DNA of 64,000 bases. Source: Mastigamoeba balamuthi (Eukaryota > Evosea > Mastigamoebida > Mastigamoebidae). The stretch is taken from the NCBI GenBank assembly GCA_902651635.1, contig CACRSC010000010.1:1624307-1688306 (forward strand), in the 5' to 3' direction. Below are positions 23,001-33,119 of this stretch, in pieces (the first letter of the stretch is position 1; every line of letters starts with the position of its first letter). The notes beneath the pieces were generated by a model. That model saw nothing but the letters and a program-made list of their open reading frames with translations. It searched no databases and had not been told where the DNA came from. A program made the translations under genes and the position numbers.

Positions 23001-25843
23001 AGCTTCTCCACAGTGTGGAAGCAGACAGCTGTCTTACCGAGGGACGTGGCGGCCACGACCAGCGCACTTGTGCGCGAGTCGATGGCATCGAGAACCTTCT
23101 GCTGCCACTCGTCTGGTGCGAAAGCGGAGATGCGTGGGTCAGGGCTCGACCCGTAGCAGCGGTGCATGATGGGGCCCATGCACGTCATCTGGAACTCCTG
23201 GATCCGTTGGATATTGTAGGGACGCTGCTTCGATTTGCGCAGAACGTTGAAAAGCCTATCGCACGACTGGGGGTCTAGAGCCCGCCTGAGGAACTCAAAG
23301 TGACAGCACAGCTGATGGGCCATCTCCTTTAGCCCCACGTGGCACATACTGGCGATCAGCGGAGCAGCATCCTCCTTTTTCAGCACCTCCGAGTACAGGC
23401 GGAACGCGTCGAACGTCAGGCGAATTGCATACTCGAGCGACGTCGTTGCGGGTCTCGCAGAGGACTGGAGGCCGGCCCCCGCGGCGACAGCGTTCCACTC
23501 GGCAAAGCACTGGGAAGCGATGCACGCAAGAGCGTGGGCGCGAGACGACGGCGCCTGGAGATGCTCCAGCTTCGCTGAAAGGGTCACAACGCGCTCCGAC
23601 CACGGGTTCTTCTCCGTCCACCTGACCATGTTATCGAACGCCTCGGTCTCTTTCCGTGCCTTCTCTGTGGCGGTTTGCTCTCGTATGGTTTCGCTCTTGC
23701 TCTTCGACCCCTTGGCCCCTGGCTTAGCCCTCTTGGATTTGAGCGGCGGTGGCTCTGTTCGAGAGCCGTACTTGCCGCCGGGCGCAGGATATGACTCGCA
23801 GATTGCGCACCCAGAGCCACACCTGAGCGGTACCCTGAACAGGTCGATGTTAACATGGTCAGACTGCGGCATAACGGCGTTGGAGACCCCTGGCTGGCGA
23901 ATGGACAGCGACTCGCTGAACAGACTCACGAACGACTCCCACATCTGCTCGTTGCGCAGGGACGACGAGATTTGCAGGAGAGCTCGCATGGTCCCGATGG
24001 CCTCGCCCTCCGGTCCTGTGATGGTGACGAATTCTGTGGCCTCTTTTTGTGGCACCTTCACAGTTGCCATCCCGAGTTCGATGATGGGCTTCTCGTTGCG
24101 GCACCCGAGGAGCTTGACACGAAGGTGTAACGGTGCCTGATCGCTGGGGAATGAGCTGCACGCGGCATGTGAGGTAGGGAATAAGGTGCATGCGAGTAAC
24201 ATACATTTTGATCGGTTTTTTCCATATGATCGGCCACACGCAGGGAGACTCCACTGGTGTTTCGCAACCGGCGTAGTCAACCACCAGCTGGACCTGCGTG
24301 AAGTGCACCGTTTCCTGTGTGTTGTTGAGAGCTCCGAGGCGCTCGAAGTGCTCAACGAGGAGCCTCAGGGTGGTCCGAGTCTTTCTTCTCTCGCCTACTC
24401 GTACTATGGTCAGACTGGTGGCAGCAGTGGGCACTCACCCTCGTAGAGGGTCTCGTTGACGTGGTAGTGATGCGGAACGAAGGCAACGGCGCCATCTCCA
24501 CCACTGGGAATGGCCTCTTCGGCGATCACTAGGCTCCCAGTGGCCTTGCTGATGAATTCGCTCTCGAACTTCAGCAGCCGTACATCCGGGCGACGAGACG
24601 GAGAGGGCAGCTGCCAGGCCACAGCCCGGGGCACTGTCCCGTTGGGCCACTCAGACGGCATCAGGCTGTTGCTTGCGCACACAACAGACCAGAGACCCCC
24701 GCAGTACCGGGACCACTCCGACTGCGCAGGCGGAGGGAAGAACTCCGCTGGCGCCGCCTCGCTGAAGGCTCCGCAAAACCGAGCTGACCGCGCCTCCAGA
24801 ACAGCGCAGAACAGCCTCAGATCCACGATGTCTCCCAGGCGTTCCCACGACCACGGCGCAGCGTCACCCGTGGCCCCCTCGCTGGGGGTCGCGGGCTGTT
24901 CCAGGAGATCCTCCTCCCGCCAGACAAGCGAGGACAGCGAGCACTGCAGTGCCTGCACGGCCCGGGCAGCGCACAGAGCAGCCCACTCGGGAATCGCCCG
25001 CGACAGCGCCCTGCGGGTGATCGGCACCGCCAGCGCCACGCAGTGCGAGAGAACGAGCGCGCGGGCCTCCTCCTCGGACAGCAGCGAGCTCGCAGCGGCC
25101 GCGGCCACAGCGGCGCTGGCAACGAGCTTCTCGCGGTGCCCGGAGGCCGTCGGGAACTGTGCGTGCGAGGCCACCGCCTGCGCCACCGCGTCCAGCGTCC
25201 CCGCCTCGATGCGGGGCGGGTCGCGGCTCTCAGGGACCCCGGCTGCGCGACACGGGGGCTGCGTCGCCCCGTCGGCCCTGACGGCGGTGCAGGCGAACAC
25301 GCGCTCGCTGCAGATCTCCATCTCTGCGTCAAGCAGCCTCGAGGTGCCCGTGCGCCGCTGGGCCGCCAGCTCGATGGCCGCCGCGTACGCCGCGTCCCCG
25401 CTCGCCGCCCCGAGGTCCGCGACGACGCACTCGGGCCCCAGGGCCTGCAGCAGCTCGCCCCAGTGCTCCACCGAGCGCACGGCCTCGACTGCGATGTTGC
25501 AGGGCTCGCGGCCGGCGCAGAGGTGGCGCACGTGGGCGGCGATGACGTCGTGGGCCAGCGCCCGCGGGGCCGAGAGCACGCGCCAGGGCCCCCGAGCGCC
25601 CTGCAGCAGGAGGCCGACGTCGGCGAAGACGACAGGGCGCCCGCGGGAGGCCAGCGTGCGCAGGAGGCGCTCGGCGTTCCAGAGCTCGTGCAGCGGCTGC
25701 ACCACGGGGGCTCCGGGCGACTCCGGGGGGCGCGAGAGGCGGGCGAGCGCGAGGCTGTCGATGACGACGGGCAGCGAGGGCCCGCCGACGACCTCGGACC
25801 ACGCGGCGCCCCGCTCCCAGTGGAAGGACTCGGGCTCGGCCAT
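20069..25843 (-). CDS. DDX60-like Ski2-family DExH helicase, copy 2
   Basis: Exons 24439-25843, 24205-24403, 22924-24155, 21479-22861, 21131-21399 and 20069-21082 have exactly the same lengths as in copy 1, giving 1834 codons with stop. No stop or frameshift is seen. Introns differ in length from copy 1 in three of five cases: 49 against 51, 79 against 67, and 48 against 50 nt. The GC donors at 22862-22923 and 21083-21130 are kept. All helicase motifs are present (AATSLGKT, DEVH, SATIGNP, QMCGRAGRR). Protein differences cluster in the N-terminal exon, the C-terminal half of the 21479-22861 exon and the last exon. Both paralogs thus appear functional. Function as for copy 1. Confidence 0.9.
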
Positions 25844-25969
25844 CGGTCAGGACGGCAGTGTGTGAGGTTAGCGGGTGTGTGGTGTTTGCTTCTCTTTGTG
25901 CGGACAGTACAAAAGACTGGCGTGGAGACCCAGTGGGTTGGCTCACGTCACGCGATCGTTTTCGGAACA

Positions 25970-26992
25970 GGGCTTCGAATACGCACGACAGGTTGGATGA
26001 GGCCAATGCTCTGTTTGGCTCGGAGATGTTGCCTTCTCGCCCTGGGCCGCGGCGGATGCAGGGTGTGTGACCTCAGGCGAATCTGGGGTGTTGGGTCAAA
26101 AATGTTGGTGTTGGGCCAAAATGTGGAGTTTGAAAGGAAACAAGGGAATGGGGCACTGCAACGGTGCAATGGGCGCGCCGACGAGGATCCGCATAGCTTG
26201 CCGGCGCTCGTTGTCGAGCGAGAAGATGCTGGCACCCTGGTAGCAGAGGACGATGCTGTCCGCTCGTTGCCAAGGCCCTGTCATGGCAGGACAGCCGCCG
26301 ATCCATGGACGCAACCCCTGCAGGGGGAGATGTGGGCGCCGAAGGTGGTTGCTGAAGAGCACGATCAACGCGCTATGACCCCGCTTCCTCGCTCGTGTAG
26401 TCTTCCGGCCTCCCCGTTGTCGTCAGAGAGGGTCAAGCCCTAGGGTGCCGTAGCACCGCTTTGCACACGCTTGGCCTCTGGCACGTGTGTCTTGCCTCTC
26501 TTGGTCGCGCACTGGCACTCAGCTGGAGGCTGGGCCGCCTCACGCGCCGTCTCGCTGCGCCGACGGAGTTCCCTCGATCGTTCAGAGGCGGCCCACTTCG
26601 CCAGAGCCCCCCGCACGGTGGTACAGCAAATGCTCCCGGCGGGGAAATCTCGCAGCTCAGCACCGCTGAACTCGCCGCCGTCCCGCCAACGGCCTCCCGA
26701 ACGGCGCCTGTCAGGCACTCGTCCGCGACATCCCCAGGCGCACCCACGGCCGGTGTGCGCCCGCTCCCTGCCTGAGGCCGTACCAGGAGCCCGGCGTCCT
26801 CCAGGGCCAGGAGCGAGGACAGCGCCAATAAAAGTGTCTGAACGGCGCGCGCTGGGCGAGCGCGGTTGTCCGTCCGTGGAGGAGAACGCGCGCGACAGAC
26901 GCAGCAGAGCGCGAGCGAGAACGCAAGATCCCAAGCGAATCGGGGGATATTTTTTGCCTCCCGGGCCCGAATCTTCTCATAGAAGAGCTGCA
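25970..26992. other. Spacer between DDX60-like copy 2 and IWS1
   Basis: About 1 kb with no supported gene. Minus-strand frames (for example 26096-26368) are open but match nothing I recognise. The last 400 bp are GC-rich and contain open frames on both strands with biased Arg/Pro/Ala content typical of non-coding GC-rich DNA. It probably carries the promoters of the two divergently transcribed genes. Confidence 0.5.
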
Positions 26993-28575
26993 ATGGCGAT
27001 GGATAGCGAGGCGGCCGTGTACGCGGTCGTGCGCGACGTCATCAAGGCGGGCGGCTCGGACGTGACGGTCAACGCCATCGTCAAGCAGTCGGCCGACCGC
27101 CTGCAGCTCGACCACTCGCTGCCCGAAGTCCGCCACAAGCTCCGCGCCCTCGTCGACCGCGCGCTTCTCGACCAGGTCCCCGCGCCCCGCGCCGCCTCTC
27201 CCGCGGCTCACCGACCGCCCCCCGCCCGCCCAGGAAGGGGAGCAGGAGAGCAGCGCTGCGGGCGACCAGTTGGCGGTGGGAAACGCGGTGCCCGAGGCGA
27301 CGGTGACGCCCGAGGTCGCGGCTGCGGCTGCGGCTGAGATACTGATGCCGCACGTGCCGCCGGCCGAGGGCGCGCAGGGCCGGGCCGAGTCCTCGGCCTC
27401 GTCGGACAGCGGCTCGGAGAGCTCCGACGCGCACCGCAAGAAGCACCGCAAGCACCGCAAGAAGGTCCGCTGTGGCCCTCACTGGATGGGCTGTGTGGGT
27501 GGGCTGAGAGACTGACGGGCTGACGGGGGGGCAGAAGAAGACGGGGCTGGAGGACGACGACGAGGACGACGAGGACTACGGGAGCAGCAAGGAGAAGAAG
27601 GGCGGGAGCGACGAGGGGTCGTCGGACGGGGGCTCGGACTCGGACGACAAGGGCGGCAGGAAGAAGAGGAAGAAGCACAGCAAGAGCAAGCGGAAGAAGA
27701 AGAGCGAGGACGACAGCGAGGACAAGCCCCGCAAGCGCCGCAGGTCGGCCAAGGACGGCACCGCTGCGGCGGCCGCGGGCGACGAGAAGCTGACGGCCGT
27801 CGAGGAGGCTGCGCTGTCGCAGCGGGACACGCGGCGGAGGAAGAGCCAGGTGAACCACGACCAGCTCGAGGCCGAGGCCGCGCAGATCGTCGCCGAGATG
27901 CACCGCGCGGCAGACGAGGACGACCGCGAGATGGAGGCCAAGCGGCCGGCGCTGCGCAAGCTCGAGATCCTCGACGAGATCCGCAGGTCGCTGGTGCGGC
28001 TGGACATACAGGAGGACCTGCTGCAGCACAACGTGCTCGACGCGATGGTCAGGTGGCTCAAGCCGCTGCCCGGGGGCGCGCTGCCCAACGCGAGGCTGCG
28101 CACGGAGATGCTGCGCGTGCTGAGGGACCTGCCGACGAGGGGCGGCGAGTTCAAGGAGCTGCTCAAGGAGAGCCGCATCGGGCTGGTCGTCTCGCAGCTC
28201 GCGCACCACCCGCAGGAGACGCAGGAGAACAAGTTCGTGCTCGAGACCATCATCGACAAGTGGTCCCGCGTCATCTTCGACCTCAGCTCGGGCTACGAGG
28301 GCATCGGGCGCGCGCTCAAGGAGTCCGGGGCCATCGAGGGCCCGAGGCCGGCCATCGCGGGCACCTCGGCGTCGAGCTCGGTCGACAAGCTCAACTCGAG
28401 GCCGGTGACGCTCTACGGCAAGGCGGGCATGTTCCCCGACAAGGAGGCCATGGACTTTGTCGTGGCGCCCAAGAGCAAGGTCTCGGTGGAGATGAAGGGC
28501 GAGCTCGCGGCAAGCTCGAAGAAGCCGCTCTCGGACCTCGAGAGGGTGTTCCGCAATACCTTCCGCCGCAAGTGA
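26993..28575 (+). CDS. IWS1: IWS1/Spn1 transcription elongation factor
   Basis: Exons 26993-27175, 27234-27464 and 27535-28575 form 484 codons plus stop; introns 27176-27233 and 27465-27534 are GT-AG. The C-terminal half holds the TFIIS N-terminal-like (LW) helical domain that binds Spt6 and RNA polymerase II: LDIQEDLLQHNVLDAMVRWL, then PLPGGALPNARLRTEMLRVL and IGLVVSQLAHHPQETQENK. Family members end in a short basic tail, as here (VFRNTFRRK). The middle is a charged, Lys/Asp/Ser-rich disordered stretch as in other IWS1 proteins. Residues 1-61 resemble a DEK-C-like helical fold, an extra N-terminal module not standard for IWS1; that part is inferred by pattern only. A second in-frame ATG lies two codons downstream. 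Confidence 0.85.
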
Positions 28576-28730
28576 TCCCCCGTGCTGCTCGTGGCCACCC
28601 TCCCCTGGACACCCCCATGCATGCCCGGTGGTTTGCTGCAAGTCTGCTGCTCTGTTTGTGTTGCCTGTCCCCGGGGGAGGCGGTGATGTGGCAATCTGCT
28701 TCGTTCTCCGAGGCGGGGCTGTGCGGGCTC

Positions 28731-31700
28731 TTAGCACGTGAACCCCTGAGACAGCTCCTCGAGAGAGATCAGCCCTGAGGGGTGTTGAGTGATCGAGTGC
28801 GAAATGCGTGGTGCGGTACCGCTGTGGTCCTTGTCCATCAGCTCGAACAGCTTCTTGACCTGGTCCTCGGTCAGAGGCTTGTCCAGGAGCTTGCTGATGA
28901 CCGACATACCCACTTTGAACTCGGTGAATGAGAGCTCTCCCGACATGTCCACGTCCATCTGCTCAAAGAACCTCTTGATCTGTTTGGAGGTTCAGACGCT
29001 GTGTCCAGAGGAATTCGCGTACCTGCATCTTGTGGGTCATCAGAACACGGGCGATTCCAGATATGGCGCTACAGTTCAGAGCATCGTCTCCGACCCTCTT
29101 TTCCGTGGGGCGATTGCGGTAGCCCCCCTGCTTCAGCTTCGAGAACACCTCGGTGAAGTAGGTATCAAACTCCCTGAAGCCTACCAACACCAAATGGTGA
29201 GGACAAAAACAATGCAGACAAATTGTGCCATACTGAGGGTCCCGCTCTGGTCTGTGTCGATGATGTTGAAGAGGTCGTAGATCTGCTCATCCGTGAGACC
29301 GAGGTTGAAGCGGTTAAGGGCCTGGTAGAACTCCTTGTAGGACAGCGAGCCGTTCCTGTCGCTGTCGAGCTCCGCGAAGGCTACATTAAGTGAGTTCGTG
29401 GAGTGTGCTGAGCTGTACCTTTCTTGAGCTCGCTCTGGGTCTCCCGCATTTTCAGGCACAGTCTCTCCACAATATCGTCGGCCCACTCGCTCCAGAACGA
29501 ACTGACGACATGACCCTCAAGGTTAAAAGGGCTAATTCAACTCTTTTCGTCTGATACCCCTGAGGTATGATCCGGTAGTTATCGAGAAACTTGATGTACG
29601 ATATCCTGCCCAAAGTGTCCTTCACGAAGTACGACCACAGGACGTCCCACCTCAGCGACGGTGCAATGACCTTCGCCAGCACTGTTGGAAGTAAGAGAGG
29701 ACAGAGACAACTGACGTGCCGGAGATGAAGTCCTCGACAGTTATTGTCCCTGACGACTCGCTGGGGCATGACGCGAACTCGGTAACCAGCTTGTGCCTCT
29801 TCATGAACAACTCCTGTGTACTTGTGAGACGGGGGACTTGCCCCTGATTCGTACATGGCGAATCATCTCCACGGTTTGCCCCTTGCAGTTTGAGCCACCC
29901 GACCCAGTGAAGGCCTCTGCGAAGTAGCTCCGAGTCTCCGGAAGAACGCCTGCGGGCCACGAGGCAACAGAGACAGATCCCCAAATAGCCGAGTCGAAGA
30001 TGAGAATAGCCCCCTTGTTCTCTGTCGATCCGCAGTAGTTGGATGCTGAGAAGAGAGTCACGAGCTGGTTGTTGTGCGTCCACTCGAATCCCTCTGGTTT
30101 CTGCGACTCGTGTCAGCTCCGTATGGCAAGTGTACTCACCACTTCATGCGAGCGAATGACAAGGTGCATGCTGTTGGCGCGCAGGAATGCAGCTGTAACG
30201 TCCGGGCCGAAGAGGCAGCCAGCACCGCGGAAGCTGGGCACACACCCGTCTGCGTGCAGCTTATGAGAATCCGGATGAGCTCTCGCAGGGAGCACCATCG
30301 TTCTGGGGGTCCCCCCACAGGAGGCTCTTGACAAGCTTGGACATCGCCCCCTCACGCTCGTGTGGGTTCATCCTCTCGGCTTTGGCGATGTCCTCCACCT
30401 TGATTCCACGGGTCTCCGGTAGCCCTGTGGTCCCTTCTGAGAAGGAACATTCGCAAAGAGGAGGGCACATACCCCCATGGACAATAAACACGACGTCGTT
30501 AACGACAGTGGCGAGGGGTAGGTACTTGAAGGTCTTGCACGACAGCTCGAACTCCTTGTCCGAGTACTTCTTGGTTACCTGCTCTTTGAAGTCGTACCCC
30601 TCGCAGATGTATTTCTGGGGGGAGGGAGTCGTCAGTGCTCTGGAAATCCAGCGTTGGGACTGGGCACCTCCTCGTGGTTCCCGCGGTTGAGGAAGACGCA
30701 GTCGGGCTTTGCCATGAGAAGGGTGTACAGTACGAGGAGGATCTCGAGGCCGTGAGGCCCGCGGTCCACGAAGTCCCCGTTGAAGACGTACTTGTTGTTC
30801 GCGTCCGGGTATCCTAACGAAGTGCGTCAAACGCAGCTCATTGCCACTCTTAGCGCACCGTACTGCTCGAAGATCGTCATAAGATCTGTCAGCTGCCCGT
30901 GGAGGTCTCCGACAACGACCAGCTTGCCCTCCTGCCAGATGTCAGTTATGCATCGGAAACACCTAAGATCCACCAAAATGTATGTACCCTGGGGATCGTG
31001 ACGCGCATAACAGGGCTGCACTCGGTCTTCAGGTGCTTCCAGGCCAGCACCAGTATCCTCTGAACGAACCCCGCGAACAGGTTCTCGTTCCTCGAGGCTG
31101 CCTCCGCGATTTCCCTCGCGGTCTCCACGCTCAGCTTCTCGCCCACTCTGGGGCCCTTGTAGCCCGGCGGCGGCTCCTGGACGCGCTCAGCAAGCGCCTC
31201 GGCGAGCCTCGTTTTGCGCCATGTCCTACGCTGCGACGGCGTCGCTGCGATGGTCTTCTTCGGGGTCGCTGGCTTCTGCGGGGCATTCGACATCTTCGCC
31301 CAGATATCGTCGGCAGCGGCCTGGGCGCTCTGGGATGGCTGGGCGGGCTTTTGGGCCTTTGGTGTCGACGTGGCGGCCACCGGCGCGGCCATCTTGGACC
31401 ACAGGTCGTCGCCCGCTGCCGCTGCTGCTGCTGGTGCCTTCTTGGGCGAAGTGGCAGTGGGAGACCCTGGGCGCTTTGCATTCTGGGTCGGCAGCGGAGC
31501 GGGCTGAGACGTGGGCTTCTTCACGGGCGCAGGTGCGGGCACTGTCTTGGCAATGCGGGACCATATGTCCTCAGCCTCGACGAGGTGCTTCTCTGGGGGG
31601 TGCCGTAAAGATGGGGGGCTTAATAATGGTCTTGCGTGCCTTGGCTGTTCTCGAGGGTGCACCACGCGGATTGGAAAGCCGCGCGCTCCTCCTCGGGCGA

Positions 31701-31736
31701 GGGGCGCGCTTTCTTCCAGAGCTCGGCGGTCGACAT
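28731..31736 (-). CDS. PPEF-like Ser/Thr protein phosphatase with EF-hands
   Basis: Fifteen exons: 31640-31736, 30988-31592, 30859-30931, 30668-30813, 30473-30614, 30296-30424, 30140-30249, 29855-30100, 29720-29813, 29558-29681, 29419-29501, 29216-29380, 29023-29180, 28820-28979 and 28731-28774. They sum to 792 codons with stop. The PPP catalytic domain (about residues 235-480) has GDLHGQ, FNGDFVDRG, RGNHE, VHGG, FGPDVT, IRSHE and FSASNYC, all metal or phosphate ligands being present. Four EF-hand loops follow: DSDRNGSLSYKE, DTDQSGTLSMAQ (last ligand Gln, probably weak), DVDMSGELSFTE and DKDHSGLISLEE. This order defines PPEF/RdgC. Residues 1-235 are Ala/Pro-rich with a repeated Trp motif (LWKKA, IWSRIA, LWSKMA, IWAKM). 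Introns at 31593-31639, 29682-29719 and 29181-29215 need GC donors to keep frame. Confidence 0.9.
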
Positions 31737-31977
31737 GGGATTGGGCGAGAGACAACGAACGCGTGATCTCAAACTCTGCGGATTTTTTATTTTGGCATTA
31801 TTACGTAGCTCGGGGCCGCGAGAGAAACGGACCCGAAACACGGACAGAGATAGAGATGTGCACGGGCTCGGTCCCGCAGCGAGCTTGAGCTGCGTTGGTA
31901 GTCGGGCCTTCGCGTGCGGCACACTTGCATGCGAGGCCCGTCCCCGGGCCGGTGCTGCCCTGAGGACAGGGCGCCCG

Positions 31978-32922
31978 CTAGGCCACGATGGTCGAGATGA
32001 GCCCGTTGATGCCGCACATGTTCTTGCCGCGCACGAGGCGGATGTAGCCGTCCTCGCCCCAGTACACGCCCCACGAGTTGCGGACCGTCCAGTACGGCGT
32101 GCCGTTCTCAGTGCCGTAGCCGACGAGCGTGACGCCGTGGTCGAGCGTCGAGCCGCACTGCGTCGAGTCGAGGATGCCCGACTGGTAGTTCTGGAACACA
32201 GGCCTGTCCGCCTCGACGGCGGCCGAGAGCGGCCCGTACTGCTGGAGGTACGCGATGAGGTCGTCGTCGGCGACGACCTTCTGGAAGTCCCTGCTGGCGC
32301 TGAACTGGTAGGCCGCGTCGTAGCGCCTGCAGGGCGTCACCGAGCCCGAGCCCGACGTGTACGGGTAGCTGGCCTCTGTGGCGAGGCCGTTCTTGAGGAT
32401 GTAGTCGTCGGCGTTGGACATGAGCCCGCCGTTGCAGCCCGAGTCGCTCTTGTCGCAGGCCACCAGCTGCTGCTCCGACAGCGAGACGACCTCGCGGTGC
32501 CTCAGGTACCACGCGCCCTCCGCGTTGGCCACGGCGCTGAACGCCCAGCACGACCCGCACAGCTGCTGGTCCTTGACGCCCGGCAGCCATCCGCGCATGT
32601 CGAGCGACTCGCCCACGGCGTCCGGGACCACGGCGAAGTGGCCCGGCTGCCGCGCGGCCAGCTCCGTCGTGCGCAGCGCCTTGAACTCGGCGCTGGTCAG
32701 GTCCGAGAAGGCGTTGGGCCCGAAGTGCGCCCCGTGGCCCTCGGCGTTGAGCCTGCGGGCCACCGCGACGTTCTCCTCGAACACGCGCGCGCGCAGGGCG
32801 GCCTCTGCGGCGGTGTAGAGCTTGCCGTGCGCCTTGGCCCACGCGCGGAACGCGTCGTCAGGCGCAGAAGACGCGAGAGACGCGAGAGACGCCAGCAGCA
32901 GCGCGGCACAGAGAGCCCTCAT
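31978..32922 (-). CDS. Papain-family (C1A) cysteine protease
   Basis: Single-exon preproenzyme of 314 residues, close to cathepsin L-type length. Residues 1-20 are a signal peptide ending near ASSA. Residues 21-95 match the I29 inhibitor propeptide (FRAWAKAHGKLY, NAFSDLT). The mature enzyme has the oxyanion Gln in VKDQQ, catalytic Cys125 in CGSCWAFS, GCNGG, His262 in LDHGVTLVGYG and Asn282 in VRNSWG. All catalytic residues are present. It should act in lysosome-like vacuoles or be secreted. The gene is unusual here in having no intron. About 240 bp separate it from the PPEF start, and 200 bp separate it from the divergent DNA2 start. Confidence 0.95.
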   Translation of the reverse strand: MRALCAALLLASLASLASSAPDDAFRAWAKAHGKLYTAAEAALRARVFEENVAVARRLNAEGHGAHFGPNAFSDLTSAEFKALRTTELAARQPGHFAVVPDAVGESLDMRGWLPGVKDQQLCGSCWAFSAVANAEGAWYLRHREVVSLSEQQLVACDKSDSGCNGGLMSNADDYILKNGLATEASYPYTSGSGSVTPCRRYDAAYQFSASRDFQKVVADDDLIAYLQQYGPLSAAVEADRPVFQNYQSGILDSTQCGSTLDHGVTLVGYGTENGTPYWTVRNSWGVYWGEDGYIRLVRGKNMCGINGLISTIVA

Positions 32923-33119
32923 GGCGGGTTCGCGTTTCGGTGGCTGGCGGCGGCGTGTGGTGCGAGGTGTGGCGCCCCACTAAGATCTGAGTGTGGGAAT
33001 GAGGTCATTGGCGCCCACACCGCGCACCCGAGGCTGACAGGGCCTCAGTTTCTTGAAACGGAAGGGGCTGTCTTCCCCTGAACCCAGAGAAGATCTCCCC
33101 GAATCACTGAGGGGTGAAG

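Larger units (their letters stand above)
19255..25970. repeat. Duplicated block, copy 2
   Basis: Counterpart of 4340-10850 in the same orientation, 15134 bp away across the core. It carries a decayed ABCB end, an insertion of about 215 bp absent from copy 1, a complete helicase gene and about 125 bp of recognisable upstream DNA. Beyond 25970 the two copies are unrelated. Confidence 0.9.

Noticed and set aside
20069-25843. Second helicase copy as a pseudogene
   Set aside because: All exons match copy 1 in length, no stops or shifts are seen, and all helicase motifs are kept.
29941-30000. An extra intron in PPEF exon 29855-30100 to remove an odd SVSVASWPAG segment
   Set aside because: No donor and acceptor combination keeps the frame; the read-through version does, so it was left as coding.
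31636-33081. 481-codon plus-strand frame over the cysteine protease
   Set aside because: Antisense shadow of a protease with complete catalytic motifs.
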